Positions 7,782 through 17,790 are shown, numbered from the stretch's first letter. The stretch is 64,000 bases of DNA from Ignavibacteriota bacterium (GCA_003142475.1 PLMK01000026.1:11566-75565), one strand, 5' to 3'. The notes: a model not told the origin generated them from the sequence alone. Numbers and translations: made by a program.

Positions 7782-10139
7782 CTAATTGTTCGTGTCGAAA
7801 TCTTCATGTGTTAGTACTCTGGGACAACCATACAAAGCTCTCATTTGTTGCGGAGTGTTGTGTGTATCGACAAAATTTCCCCAAATCATGAACCACGCCC
7901 ACAGAGGTTGATGTGCCAAAATATCCGGAGTCGGCACTTCTCCTACTTCCCCTAAAGCAATCACTTTTCCTTGACCGAGATGAGCAAGGTCATCGTGATG
8001 ACTTTGTCTATAATCACTGTGATAGACATCTGTAGCCAGGACATCGACAAAGTCCAACCCCGGGAAATAATCTTCATACGCATATGCTTCATCATTGATG
8101 AGTTGACGCGGTCCATTTGTATTCCATACCCAAATTAAATTGTTGAGCTTATGGTAATGAACAAATCGATCAAACATCATCCTGTATAGTTTTGCAGATC
8201 CATTTTCACCCTTACGATTTCCCCACCAGAACCAAACGCCATTCAGTTCATGATATGGTCTCCACAAAACAGGCACACCTAAAATCTGCAATTCATTGAG
8301 ATATCGAGCTATACTATCCACACGGCTTATCCACTTTAAATTCAGTTTTGTACCTGGTGTTATTAATTCTTCCCATTCCTTATCCGTCATTTTAGCCTGC
8401 ACACTTTCTTTCCATCCGAACGGTGGATCATCTTGCGGCCTCCCAACATGCCACATTAAGGTGATAATATAGCCCTCTTTGAATTTCTTATATGCTGTCT
8501 GGATAAGTGTATCTGTGTATCCTTTATGAAAGTAACCTGCAAAATCGCAGCCCCATATTTCCGGCAATTTTCCAGTAAGTTCTTTGACACGGTTAGGATA
8601 AGTATCTATCCTCCCAACATAATTATGATGCCCGGCGATAATCTTCTTTCCCTGGAATGAATAAAGCTGATCTAGCAGTTTTTTCGCTTCCGGTGTCGCA
8701 TGGTCATTAACAGGTCCATAACGCGGATGTTCCGTGCGTAGTGTCTCATGATTTAACCGATTGATACAATTGATCATTGCGCGTGAAGTGTGGTACGTTC
8801 CCTTCCAGATCGATCCTTTAGGGCCTTTGGCTAATTCGGGTACGATGTCCGTCCCGCCCCAATACCAGCCGCCATGGACTTGATCGATCACGTATCGTTT
8901 GCAATATTCCCATTGCATAACAAATTTCTGATAATATTGTTCGGCATCATTGGGGAAGAGTTCAGACATCATCAGGAATGCATTCAGCGCTTCCACTTGT
9001 GGCCACCATTCTTTTGTGTTCCGAACAATCGTTGCGCCTTTCTCTCCGGGGAAATAATAACCTCCATCATAAATACCTCCGTGTTCCTTATCCCAGCCGA
9101 ATCGTAATGCATGATCGACCATCTTCTTCGCAATTTTGAGGGTGGCGGTATCGTTTTTGATTCCCAGTGCTTCTGATGCCTCCAACATGAGATATGCCGT
9201 TTCAACATCATGGCCAAATGAAACATGGTCATATTCATAATTTTTTTCTCGAGCAGTGGCAGAAGAATCCCTATAAGAAATAGGTGTCCAATCCCGTTGA
9301 AAAAACAAGGTCAAATATCCTTTATCCGTCGTAATAGTATCCCGCACGAGCCGAAGCATAGACGCTAATCGTTCTTTCAGTGTAGAATCCGGCCATACCT
9401 TATAAAGCTCGGTAAAACATTCAAGAATATGAATTGAAGAATTCTGATCCTTGGGCGGTGAAATTTTATATCTGCCTTGAAAACGAATATCTTCCTTTGG
9501 AGGCTGAAATGTTATTCCATCGGGGAATGGGGTTCCGTCCCTCGACATAAATTGAAAATATCCGCCGTACTTCGGATCATAACTATATTTATCCAGCCAC
9601 CTGAATGCATCCTGCGCCATTTTCAATGCGACAGTATCATGAGAAGTATTGAAATAGGCCGCTAATCCATAGATAGCAAATGCCTGCCCGTATGCGAGTT
9701 TCAGAATCTGGCCCTGTTCCTTTTTTGGCTCGCCGGTTCTTGTAACTAAATTATAGAACCCGCCATATTCTTTATCCCACATGGCATCTTTCAAATACTG
9801 AACACCATGCTTCGCCATATCCCGAAAGACATTATCTTTCTGATAGAACAGTGCAGCGTTGGATCCGGACCAGATGTGGCGCGCCTGCGTCACGATCATT
9901 TTATCCTGCGGACCTTCCACCCGTCCTTGATAATTGAGGTCGCTGAAGTAACCGCCGTAGACTGAGTCAATGCAGGTCGGATACCACTGCTTCAGTTCAT
10001 CGCGTAGAACAGTTTGCATCTCTGTTGAGATCCGGGACTTTTGATTGTCAAGGGAATCAATATTGCTCTGAGCACATCCGAAGGAAAATACCATGAAAAT
10101 CATGAGACTCCAAATCAAAGTATTTTTTATGTATCGCAT
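7782..10139 (-). CDS. AGE-family 2-epimerase fused to GH26 beta-mannanase, lipoprotein
   Basis: Predicted bifunctional exported enzyme. Residues 1-22 are a lipoprotein-type signal (FMVFSFGC, Cys22). Residues about 35-470 form an N-acylglucosamine 2-epimerase / cellobiose 2-epimerase (AGE) alpha/alpha-barrel, with QARHIWS, NSSIHILE, SFGHDVETAYLM and WKGTYHTSRAM carrying the family His and Arg residues. Residues about 476-785 form a GH26 mannanase with acid/base Glu631 in RPYHELNGVWFWWG and nucleophile Glu731 in ALGEVGE. Known chemistry of the families: GH26 releases mannobiose or manno-oligosaccharides; AGE enzymes convert the reducing-end mannose to glucose. Together they would make mannosyl-glucose, the substrate of the GH130 phosphorylase at 24 kb. 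Its AGE half is a close paralogue of the signal-less AGE at 25.2 kb. Last gene of the mannanase operon, 41 bases after the GH5-like gene. The fused order is unusual, but no break, stop or frameshift is seen at the join. Confidence 0.9.
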   Translation of the reverse strand: MRYIKNTLIWSLMIFMVFSFGCAQSNIDSLDNQKSRISTEMQTVLRDELKQWYPTCIDSVYGGYFSDLNYQGRVEGPQDKMIVTQARHIWSGSNAALFYQKDNVFRDMAKHGVQYLKDAMWDKEYGGFYNLVTRTGEPKKEQGQILKLAYGQAFAIYGLAAYFNTSHDTVALKMAQDAFRWLDKYSYDPKYGGYFQFMSRDGTPFPDGITFQPPKEDIRFQGRYKISPPKDQNSSIHILECFTELYKVWPDSTLKERLASMLRLVRDTITTDKGYLTLFFQRDWTPISYRDSSATAREKNYEYDHVSFGHDVETAYLMLEASEALGIKNDTATLKIAKKMVDHALRFGWDKEHGGIYDGGYYFPGEKGATIVRNTKEWWPQVEALNAFLMMSELFPNDAEQYYQKFVMQWEYCKRYVIDQVHGGWYWGGTDIVPELAKGPKGSIWKGTYHTSRAMINCINRLNHETLRTEHPRYGPVNDHATPEAKKLLDQLYSFQGKKIIAGHHNYVGRIDTYPNRVKELTGKLPEIWGCDFAGYFHKGYTDTLIQTAYKKFKEGYIITLMWHVGRPQDDPPFGWKESVQAKMTDKEWEELITPGTKLNLKWISRVDSIARYLNELQILGVPVLWRPYHELNGVWFWWGNRKGENGSAKLYRMMFDRFVHYHKLNNLIWVWNTNGPRQLINDEAYAYEDYFPGLDFVDVLATDVYHSDYRQSHHDDLAHLGQGKVIALGEVGEVPTPDILAHQPLWAWFMIWGNFVDTHNTPQQMRALYGCPRVLTHEDFDTNN

Positions 10140-10180
10140 AGAGTATCGCTTTCCATGTACGCCAATGGTGAGAAGCCCGT

Positions 10181-12658
10181 TTAACGTAAGAGCATCATTT
10201 TCTTTTGAGATATAAATGTTCCCGCTTCAAGGCGATAGAAATAAACACCTGATGCGAATTGGCCGGCATCGAACCGGACACGATATGTTCCGGCTGTCAT
10301 ATAGTTATCCGAAAGTGTCGCCACAGTTTGCCCCAACAGATTAAAGACAATCAACTTGACATTGGATGCCACAGGCAATGAGAACTTTATTGTTGTGGAT
10401 GGATTAAATGGATTCGGATAGTTCTGGCCTAAGTTGAAAGTAGCTGGAATTTGTTGGGCTTGGTCGTCGGTGATTCCTGTGACAAATGGCAAACCGTATA
10501 CCTCAAATTCCCAAAGCGAAAAACCCCATTGTGTTGCTCTGGCCATACCGTTCATGCGAATGTATCTGCCAGCTCCTGATAGATTTGTAAGAATTTCTGT
10601 GCCGCCAGGACTATTGGTTGAAAAATAGATTTGAGTCCAGGTGAGCGTATCATCTGAAACTTCGATCTTATACACTTTGCCGTAAGCGGTTTCCCACTTC
10701 AACACAACACGCTGAATACTAAACTTCTGGCCAAGGTCGACGCGTATCCATTGATTGTCAGACCATGCGCTGCTCCATCGAGTCCCGGAATTTCCATCTA
10801 CAGCTAATGCAGGATTCGCTGCAGTAGTAGGTGCACCATTAATAATTTCGCCGGAAGAAGCAGCTACAGGCCGGTTCAGTGCCCGATTGATCGAAAGTAC
10901 ATTTGTCAGACGTATGGTTACGAATGCTGTGTCAGTCACTTGACCGGTCGCAATGAGTTCAAATGTCGTATCTGCCAACAGCTTTACTTTCATTGAATCG
11001 CTTTGGGCTACTGGAACGCCGTTCAATGTTACGGATGAACCGTCGACGGTATGCCAAGCAATCATACTTGAATCTCCGCTAGCAACGGTTAATGGATTTG
11101 CAGTAAAAAAGACAATGCTGCCGGAGAGTAAAACGTTAACCGTGATTTGCACAGAGTCGACAACAACTCCGCGCGCGACGAGATTATAATTCGTCGTCAA
11201 GTCCGGCGCTACAGTTAACGTGTCACTACTGTTAACGCTTTTGCCGTTAAGTGTTACAATTGATCCTGAAGTCGTTTCCCAAGAAAGTAAACTGGATTTT
11301 CCCTTTTCAATCACTGTAGAAGTTGCAGTGAATAATGAAATCTTGCCGGTCGGAATCACAACAGCAACATCAGATTGATGATTATCCCACATCGATTGCA
11401 TACCAGCGAGCATATGCGCCTGACTGGAAATCTGTACATCCGTCCATGACCACGCAAGCGATCCTGCATAACCCAAATGATAGAGCGTATCATATAATGC
11501 TGATTGATCAATATTCACCGGATTCCCATGACCGGATTCCATTGCATACTCCGCAACAACAATGGGCTTGCCTGTTCCCCACTGAACTGCCAGCGCATTA
11601 AATGGTGAAGTGGAAATGGGCGTTGATGATGAATAATAATGAACAGAAAAGAAATCAAGTTTTCCCTTCGCATCACCACCTGCATTCACTAAACGATCGT
11701 CACGGTAATAGTTCATATTGGGCCCTGCTGCAATTTTCTCTATATGAAATAAAATCTCATCAGGGGTGAGATTCGATCGGTATATTTGCTTCAAGTCGGT
11801 GCCTATCTGTATTCTTTCAGCGGCCGTCAATTTTGAAAGTCCCGGTGTAACTTTCGCTAGCGTATTATCGGTAAGAGCGTAGAAACTCCAGGAGCCGTTG
11901 GTTACAAGGGCAGAGGTATCTGCGCAATGGATTGCGCCTGAGCAAAGGTTCACAAACCGCTGGATGGAAGACATGGGTACGTGGTTAACATCACCCCAAC
12001 CAAATTCATTGCTCATGCCTTCGGGTTCATTGAAGATCTCCCAGGCAATAATAGCCGGCTGATGTTTCAGTGAATCGACCATTGGTATGAGACAAGTATT
12101 AATATATCTGCGGGTGTAATTAGTATCGTTCAGAAGCAAAGTATTTCGATTAAGAACTGTAGTACTATTGGAAGATCTGAGCATATCAAACGACCACAAA
12201 CATAGGATGACACCCACTTTACGTTCCCAGGCAAGGTCGAGCACCTTTTGAATATCAGCGATGCACACCGCGCCCGGACCGATCACGAATCCCGAGTCGC
12301 TGCTAAATTGCGGCGTGTTCACTCCATTCGTATGGAGCCACCAACGCACCACATTGCCGCCTTGGTCATGCACCTGTTGAAAAATATTTGCAAACTGATT
12401 GAAATTCACAGTCCCCGGACCCAGGTCAGAAGCAAAGTTGACCCAGGCAAGATTTGCTCCGCTTAAAAATAATTGCTGATTATTAAAAGCAATCCGCTGC
12501 TTCGGCTGCGCAGAAACAGTTTGCGACAGAAGGAATAATCCAACACTCACTCCAACACACAGTGAAAAAAAATATTTAAGAGCCCCGCCCGAAATTCTTC
12601 CAGGATGTCCCATAGATAATAATTCTCGCTTTCTCTGAAGAGCAGCACCGTTTTTCAT
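10181..12658 (-). CDS. GH5-like endo-beta-mannanase with Ig-like, discoidin and T9SS domains
   Basis: Secreted clan GH-A glycoside hydrolase, probably an endo-mannanase. After a signal peptide (to about residue 51, QTVSAQ) the catalytic barrel runs to about residue 435, with acid/base Glu211 in AWEIFNEPEG and nucleophile Glu370 in PIVVAEYAME. Next come two Ig-like repeats (TATSTVIEKGKSSLLSWET; TANPLTVASGDSSMIAWHT). A discoidin/F5-8C (CBM32-like) module follows (ALAVDGNSGTRWSS, QWIRVDLGQ). The end is a T9SS domain (NYPNPFNPSTTIKFSLP to KKMMLLR). The catalytic part is a close paralogue of the next upstream gene; the accessory modules differ. Its ATG directly follows the upstream TAA. A second ATG at 12613 would shorten the unusually long N-region and may be the true start. 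Mannan specificity is inferred from the neighbours; other beta-glucans are possible. Confidence 0.85.
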   Translation of the reverse strand: MKNGAALQRKRELLSMGHPGRISGGALKYFFSLCVGVSVGLFLLSQTVSAQPKQRIAFNNQQLFLSGANLAWVNFASDLGPGTVNFNQFANIFQQVHDQGGNVVRWWLHTNGVNTPQFSSDSGFVIGPGAVCIADIQKVLDLAWERKVGVILCLWSFDMLRSSNSTTVLNRNTLLLNDTNYTRRYINTCLIPMVDSLKHQPAIIAWEIFNEPEGMSNEFGWGDVNHVPMSSIQRFVNLCSGAIHCADTSALVTNGSWSFYALTDNTLAKVTPGLSKLTAAERIQIGTDLKQIYRSNLTPDEILFHIEKIAAGPNMNYYRDDRLVNAGGDAKGKLDFFSVHYYSSSTPISTSPFNALAVQWGTGKPIVVAEYAMESGHGNPVNIDQSALYDTLYHLGYAGSLAWSWTDVQISSQAHMLAGMQSMWDNHQSDVAVVIPTGKISLFTATSTVIEKGKSSLLSWETTSGSIVTLNGKSVNSSDTLTVAPDLTTNYNLVARGVVVDSVQITVNVLLSGSIVFFTANPLTVASGDSSMIAWHTVDGSSVTLNGVPVAQSDSMKVKLLADTTFELIATGQVTDTAFVTIRLTNVLSINRALNRPVAASSGEIINGAPTTAANPALAVDGNSGTRWSSAWSDNQWIRVDLGQKFSIQRVVLKWETAYGKVYKIEVSDDTLTWTQIYFSTNSPGGTEILTNLSGAGRYIRMNGMARATQWGFSLWEFEVYGLPFVTGITDDQAQQIPATFNLGQNYPNPFNPSTTIKFSLPVASNVKLIVFNLLGQTVATLSDNYMTAGTYRVRFDAGQFASGVYFYRLEAGTFISQKKMMLLR

Positions 12659-14863
12659 TTAACGCACGAGCAGCATTTTCTTTTGAGAAATAATATTTCC
12701 CGCTTCTAGCCGATAGAAATATACTCCCGAAGCGCATCGGGCTGCATCGAATGTCACAGCATACGCCCCTGCTTCCATAAATTTATCGACAAGCGTTGCT
12801 ATTTTTTGACCCAGGAGATTATAGACCGTCAATTTAACAGTGGATGCTTTTGGTACTGAAAAATCTATAGTGGTAGACGGATTAAAGGGGTTGGGATAAT
12901 TCTGCTCAAGAGAAAATATTCCCGGATTTTGAGAAGTCGTCGTTACAGATGTTACGGCACTTGTCGGCAATGCGATGCAATCCAGATACATCCACCCCCA
13001 CCACATATGCATTTGAATTGTATTGGTACCTTGAGCCAAATTTACATTTATAATATTCTTGTACCACGTCGAATTCACAGGAGTTGTAAATGTCACAGTG
13101 TCGGCGCGAACACCATTGATATCGATGTATTGGGATTTTGGAGATCCATACGGCAGCGCATATTCGAATTCAAGAGGATAAGTTCCAGCCATCTGTACAT
13201 TATTGATGTACCAGGTTATTTTACTTGAAGTATCCGTTATAGCGACATATTTATTGTTACTTGCAGTATTATCGTTTTTTACAGCAAGTCCCGAACCTTG
13301 CAATGCGGCAAACTCCGCTTCAAATTTCGTCATAGGTGGTGTACCGATTGAAAGCAGAACCGTGTTTGATACTTTCTGATGACTGCCGCTGTTCGTCGCG
13401 ATTGCTGTTATAGTATAACTTCTCGGCGGAATGCTATTCCAACTCCAGCTGTAAAAGGATGTATCATGTGAAGTAGAATACGGAGTGAAAACTGCACCGA
13501 TTTTCGTCGTATCGGAATAGAAAACAACTGAAGAAATTGGCATGGTATCCGAGACTGTCACATAAAATGTTAAACTCGTACTATCGGGATAGCTTGCATT
13601 TGTTGGAGGATTTGTGATATTAATGGACGGCCAACTATATGTAATAACATTCACAGCAACATCAGATCGATGGTTATTCCACATCGATTGCATGCCTGCA
13701 AGCATGTGTGCCTGACTGGAGATCTGTACATCAGTCCAAGACCAGGCCATTGCACCGGCATAACCAAGATGATAAAGCGTATCGTACATCAGTGACGGAT
13801 CTATGCCCGGTGGAGCACCTTGGCTGCTTTCCATTGCAAATTCAGCTACAACAACAGGTTTAGAAAGTCCGAATGAAACCGGAGTATGAAGAAATGGAGA
13901 CGTCGAAAGTCCGGTAGAACCCGAATAATAATGTACAGAATAGAAATCGAGTGCTCCTTTTGAATCGCCGCCTGCAGCAATAAGACGATCATCGCGGTAA
14001 TAATTTAGGTTTGGTCCGCTAGCAATGTTATCCAAATGGGATATAATTTCATCTGGTGTAAGAGTCGATCTATATTTTTGTTGGAAGAAAGCAGCTATAT
14101 GTGTTTTTTCGGTGGTACTCAGCTTCGAGAGTTTCGTACTAGCCTTCGCAAGAGGATTGTCAGTCAGCGCATAAAAACTCCAACACCCATTCGTTACTTG
14201 CGCCGTGGAATCCTCTCTGTGAATGGCACCTGCACAGAGGTTCACAAATCGCTGGATGGAAGACATGGGAACATGCTGAACATCGCTCCATCCAAATTCA
14301 TTGCTCATTCCCTCCGGTTCGTTAAAAATTTCCCACGCAATAATAGCAGGATGATGTTTTAGAGAATCAACCATAGGAATAAGGCAATTATTAATATATC
14401 TGCGCGTATAATTCGTATCATTTAACAACAGAGTATTCCGATTGAGCACTGTTGAATCATTCGTAGTTTTCAACATATCAAATGACCAAAGACACAAATT
14501 AACACCGACGCCTCGTTCCCACGCAAGGTCGAGTACCTTTTTTATATCGGCGATACAGACTGCGCCGGGTCCGATTACATATCCTGAATCGCTGCTAAAT
14601 TGCGGAGTGTTCATACCATTGGTGTGCAGCCACCAGCGGACAGCATTTCCGCCGTGATTGTGAACCTGAAGCAAGATATCTGCAAACTGATTAAAATCTG
14701 TACTGCCAGGCCCCAGATCTGAAGCAAAGCTGACCCATGCAAGATTTGCTCCATTTAAAAATAATTGCTGATTGTTATATGCTATGCGTTTGGGTTGTGC
14801 GAATGCAGAGAGAGTGAGCAGGAATAATCCCGCGACTAGAACCAAGAATGTATGGTGACTCAT
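12659..14863 (-). CDS. GH5-like endo-beta-mannanase with Ig-like, CBM35-like and T9SS domains
   Basis: Secreted clan GH-A hydrolase, tandem paralogue of the gene at 10181. Signal peptide residues 1-22 (LTLSAFAQ). The catalytic barrel to about residue 405 has acid/base Glu182 (AWEIFNEPEG) and nucleophile Glu341 (PVVVAEFAME). A bacterial Ig-like domain (ITNPPTNASYPDSTSLTF to VLLSIG) follows. Then comes a CBM35/CBM6-like jelly-roll (FEAEFAALQGSG, MHMWWGWMYLDCIAL), a family known to include mannan binders. The end is a T9SS tail (NYPNPFNPSTTIDFSVP to KKMLLVR). First gene of a three-gene run with the second mannanase and AGE-GH26, separated from the upstream beta-helix gene by a terminator-like hairpin at 14919-14950. 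Exact GH subfamily is not certain from sequence alone. Confidence 0.85.
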   Translation of the reverse strand: MSHHTFLVLVAGLFLLTLSAFAQPKRIAYNNQQLFLNGANLAWVSFASDLGPGSTDFNQFADILLQVHNHGGNAVRWWLHTNGMNTPQFSSDSGYVIGPGAVCIADIKKVLDLAWERGVGVNLCLWSFDMLKTTNDSTVLNRNTLLLNDTNYTRRYINNCLIPMVDSLKHHPAIIAWEIFNEPEGMSNEFGWSDVQHVPMSSIQRFVNLCAGAIHREDSTAQVTNGCWSFYALTDNPLAKASTKLSKLSTTEKTHIAAFFQQKYRSTLTPDEIISHLDNIASGPNLNYYRDDRLIAAGGDSKGALDFYSVHYYSGSTGLSTSPFLHTPVSFGLSKPVVVAEFAMESSQGAPPGIDPSLMYDTLYHLGYAGAMAWSWTDVQISSQAHMLAGMQSMWNNHRSDVAVNVITYSWPSINITNPPTNASYPDSTSLTFYVTVSDTMPISSVVFYSDTTKIGAVFTPYSTSHDTSFYSWSWNSIPPRSYTITAIATNSGSHQKVSNTVLLSIGTPPMTKFEAEFAALQGSGLAVKNDNTASNNKYVAITDTSSKITWYINNVQMAGTYPLEFEYALPYGSPKSQYIDINGVRADTVTFTTPVNSTWYKNIINVNLAQGTNTIQMHMWWGWMYLDCIALPTSAVTSVTTTSQNPGIFSLEQNYPNPFNPSTTIDFSVPKASTVKLTVYNLLGQKIATLVDKFMEAGAYAVTFDAARCASGVYFYRLEAGNIISQKKMLLVR

Positions 14864-14910
14864 GGTGTGCTCCGTACGAATTGATGGAACTCAAATCTAT
14901 AAATGAATGA

Positions 14911-14950
14911 ATAAAAATGGCCGACAAGTATTTGTAGAAACTTGCCGGCC
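14911..14950 (-). terminator. Rho-independent terminator-like hairpin
   Basis: GGCCGACAAGT and ACTTGCCGGCC pair with one mismatch around a 10-base loop; on the minus strand the stem is followed by ATTTTTATT. It lies 37 bases after the beta-helix gene stop and before the GH5-like mannanase start. It probably ends the receptor/beta-helix transcript or attenuates read-through into the mannanase genes. Confidence 0.7.
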
Positions 14951-14986
14951 ACTCAAAAAAACGATTACTATTCTACAGCATACTGC

Positions 14987-17722
14987 TTATTTGAGAAGCA
15001 GCATCTTCTTCACTGAACTGAAGTTTCCGGCTTCTATGCGATAGAAATACACGCCCGATGCCAGTCTGCTTGCATCAAACACAACAGATTGCTGTCCTGC
15101 ATTCATACGAGTGTCAATCAATGTACGAACTTGTTGACCCAGGATGTTATACACGAGCAACTTCACATTGGAAGCCTTTGCTAATGAGAAGTTGATCGTT
15201 GTTGTTGGGTTGAACGGATTCGGATAGTTCTGCTCAAGCGCAAATGCGGTCGGCATCGATCCATTATTATTGACGCCTGCCTGGATATCCTGTTTTATTA
15301 ACTGGACATAGTCAACATTCACGCCGCCGCCGCTTAGCACTAACTTATGTGTACCTGCAGCTAACGTAAAGGTCGGTGATACAACATCATTACCCGTAGA
15401 ATCTAACTTCGTCGTACTACCAGTTTGATATTTGAACGGAAGATTTGCAGTCGCAAGAGTTGTGCCTGCTTCTGATATCACTATTGGTGCATTCGTGGTA
15501 GCAAGATTCTGCCCAAATATTCGAAGTTTGTATGTTCCACCGATATCTGCTTTAGCAGTAATAGTATCTTTCCCTGCAGTACCCAAAGATACGTATTGGA
15601 AGTTGGATGCAACCCAAGTAATACCTATAGCAGAAGCTGTCGCACTTGTCGATACAGCGGTTGCACCGGTTAATTTTATCGTATCTGTACCGGCTACATT
15701 ATATCTGGCGAGATCGACTTCGGCTATCTGTAGAGTGCCCCATCCACCGCTTTGAAACACACCGATTGTATTTGATCCCGCTGTTAAATCGAATGCCACT
15801 GTATTGCTCGAAGCATAAACGGTATTCGTTGGATCCATGGTCATCCATTGCCAGCCAGTGCTCGAGACACCTTTCGTCCATTGAATATTGCCATTAGATG
15901 CTGAGTTGGCACCATCACTAATTGGATCACCACCCCAACTATATGTATTTATATCACCGATTCGGCCACCATTAACCTGGAAATCCATTCCAATTGATCC
16001 AGTATTGCCTTGCATATTAATCTGCCATTTTGCTTGGTATTGTCCTGCCTTACCAGAAGGTACATTAAATGTCCACCCAAGCGTTCCCACATTGGCATAG
16101 TTCCAATAGATGAACCCTTGATTGGTTCCAACAGCAGAGGTACCACTTATTCCGCCATTCTCTGCTTCGATCTTTGCTTTGACCGAATCTATAACTACTT
16201 GACCGGCTAATTTTTCGATATCTGCAATATTCTTAGTTTGATTAGCTAAGAACGTTGCTTTTTGAGTTGGAAAATAGTTAAGATCACCGATAGGCAAACC
16301 ATCAGTGCCAGCAGTCATAAGTGTGGCATCGGTATACGCAAAGTTTTCCGGTAACGGCCACGTATCTAAAGCATAATCTGTCTGAGGATGGTAGAAGAAT
16401 GTGGTTGATGCCGCACTACCACGGACTTGCGTAATAAACTTCCACATCGAGTCCACCATTGTTGAAGGAGATGCGCTAATCGATGCTGGATATTCTCCCA
16501 CCTTTTTCCAGTCTGTATCATATAGATAATTAGGCATACCTGCTGGTAGTGCCGATAACCAGTTCGTATCTGAAACAAACATATGGCCATTACCGCCCGC
16601 AAGGCTATATGGAGTTAGATAATCGGCTTTAGAAACTGGATCAATAAACCATGCGCGTGTTATGCTATCAGGGCTTCCATATTTTGCTTTAATCAATGGA
16701 TCGAGATATGCATACTCCTTTGTAATAACAATTCTGCGCGCTTGTTCTGTACCATATATTGCAGGTAAGGTACCAATGCCAAATAAACCGCTGTATATCA
16801 TTCTCGCATCACGGCCGGCTGTTTGCATATCGGCATATCCTTCACCTTCCCACCATCCATTGATGATGAGATTGTTTGCAAAGTATGCATTTTGATACCA
16901 ATTACCTGAATTGGACATAACGCCTCGGCCTAAATTCACCACCGTATTGTGGTTATATCTTAAGTACTTTGCAGAACCACCTTCCATCTGGAACGTGGTA
17001 AATCCAACATTAAAGAATGTGTTATTTTCCATGATAACCGAGTCTTGATCCGCCCAAATAGAAATACCACGGCCAGACCATTGTTGTGTCGGTGGTTTTT
17101 CTTCTAAATTACGGAATTTACAGTTTCGAATATAACATTCGTTACCCGTTCCCGTGAAAACCACAAGTGAAAAATTACTGTGTTCAAACACACATCCGTC
17201 AATGATAAACCTGCAATTACTTCCACTAAACACGACAGGTTGATATGCACCCTGTCCGCCATTATCAGCATACATTCCGCTAATCCAAATGTTTTTTAAT
17301 GTTGTATTAGCTCCCGCTGCCAGGAGTGCTCCAGATGAACCCGTACCATCAGGGCGAGTGCCATTCATTTGAAGTACCGGTGGGTAGTGGCCTGCGGGGA
17401 TACTCGACATCGGATCTGCAACAATTACTAATGGAAAGCTATTACTGACTGCATCCACTTCCCAATATTGTCCATCCATTTTTAATTTGTAGACGCGGGT
17501 TGAACTCTTTCTTGCACCGCCTGCAACCGTATCGCTATTTATAGCGTCTCGAAGTGCGTTTACTCTTATATTGAAACCGGTTTGATAACATGCAACATCC
17601 ATAGTATCTCCCCTTATCACATTTGTGGTATCCGCCACTGTTTGCGCCCTAACTTGCCGGTAAGGTAAAACCAACACTCCAACAAGAAATATAAAGAGCG
17701 AAAAATTTAAAAAAGTTTTCAT
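14987..17722 (-). CDS. Secreted right-handed beta-helix protein with CBM-like domains and T9SS tail
   Basis: Large surface or secreted protein in the mannan locus. Signal peptide residues 1-27 (YRQVRAQ). From about residue 110 to 300 the pattern is that of a parallel beta-helix (LKNIWISGMYADN, RFIIDGCVFEHSNFSL, CYIRNCKFRN, SVIMENNTFFNVG, RYNHNTVVNLG), as in polysaccharide lyases, epimerases and related Bacteroidota proteins. About residues 520-680 resemble a CBM35/CBM6-type jelly roll (AKIEAENGG, GWTFNVPSGKAGQYQAKW, NTIGVFQSGGWGTLQIAEVDL). A further beta-sandwich follows, then a T9SS domain ending VKKMLLLK. No catalytic motif can be named. It lies 68 bases downstream of the TonB receptor and may be co-transcribed with it; a binding or display partner for mannan is as likely as an enzyme. 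Confidence 0.7.
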   Translation of the reverse strand: MKTFLNFSLFIFLVGVLVLPYRQVRAQTVADTTNVIRGDTMDVACYQTGFNIRVNALRDAINSDTVAGGARKSSTRVYKLKMDGQYWEVDAVSNSFPLVIVADPMSSIPAGHYPPVLQMNGTRPDGTGSSGALLAAGANTTLKNIWISGMYADNGGQGAYQPVVFSGSNCRFIIDGCVFEHSNFSLVVFTGTGNECYIRNCKFRNLEEKPPTQQWSGRGISIWADQDSVIMENNTFFNVGFTTFQMEGGSAKYLRYNHNTVVNLGRGVMSNSGNWYQNAYFANNLIINGWWEGEGYADMQTAGRDARMIYSGLFGIGTLPAIYGTEQARRIVITKEYAYLDPLIKAKYGSPDSITRAWFIDPVSKADYLTPYSLAGGNGHMFVSDTNWLSALPAGMPNYLYDTDWKKVGEYPASISASPSTMVDSMWKFITQVRGSAASTTFFYHPQTDYALDTWPLPENFAYTDATLMTAGTDGLPIGDLNYFPTQKATFLANQTKNIADIEKLAGQVVIDSVKAKIEAENGGISGTSAVGTNQGFIYWNYANVGTLGWTFNVPSGKAGQYQAKWQINMQGNTGSIGMDFQVNGGRIGDINTYSWGGDPISDGANSASNGNIQWTKGVSSTGWQWMTMDPTNTVYASSNTVAFDLTAGSNTIGVFQSGGWGTLQIAEVDLARYNVAGTDTIKLTGATAVSTSATASAIGITWVASNFQYVSLGTAGKDTITAKADIGGTYKLRIFGQNLATTNAPIVISEAGTTLATANLPFKYQTGSTTKLDSTGNDVVSPTFTLAAGTHKLVLSGGGVNVDYVQLIKQDIQAGVNNNGSMPTAFALEQNYPNPFNPTTTINFSLAKASNVKLLVYNILGQQVRTLIDTRMNAGQQSVVFDASRLASGVYFYRIEAGNFSSVKKMLLLK

Positions 17723-17790
17723 AAAATAACTCCTATATGTTTGTGAAAGAATATAGTGATTTTATAACGCTACAACTGTCAAACTCATAC

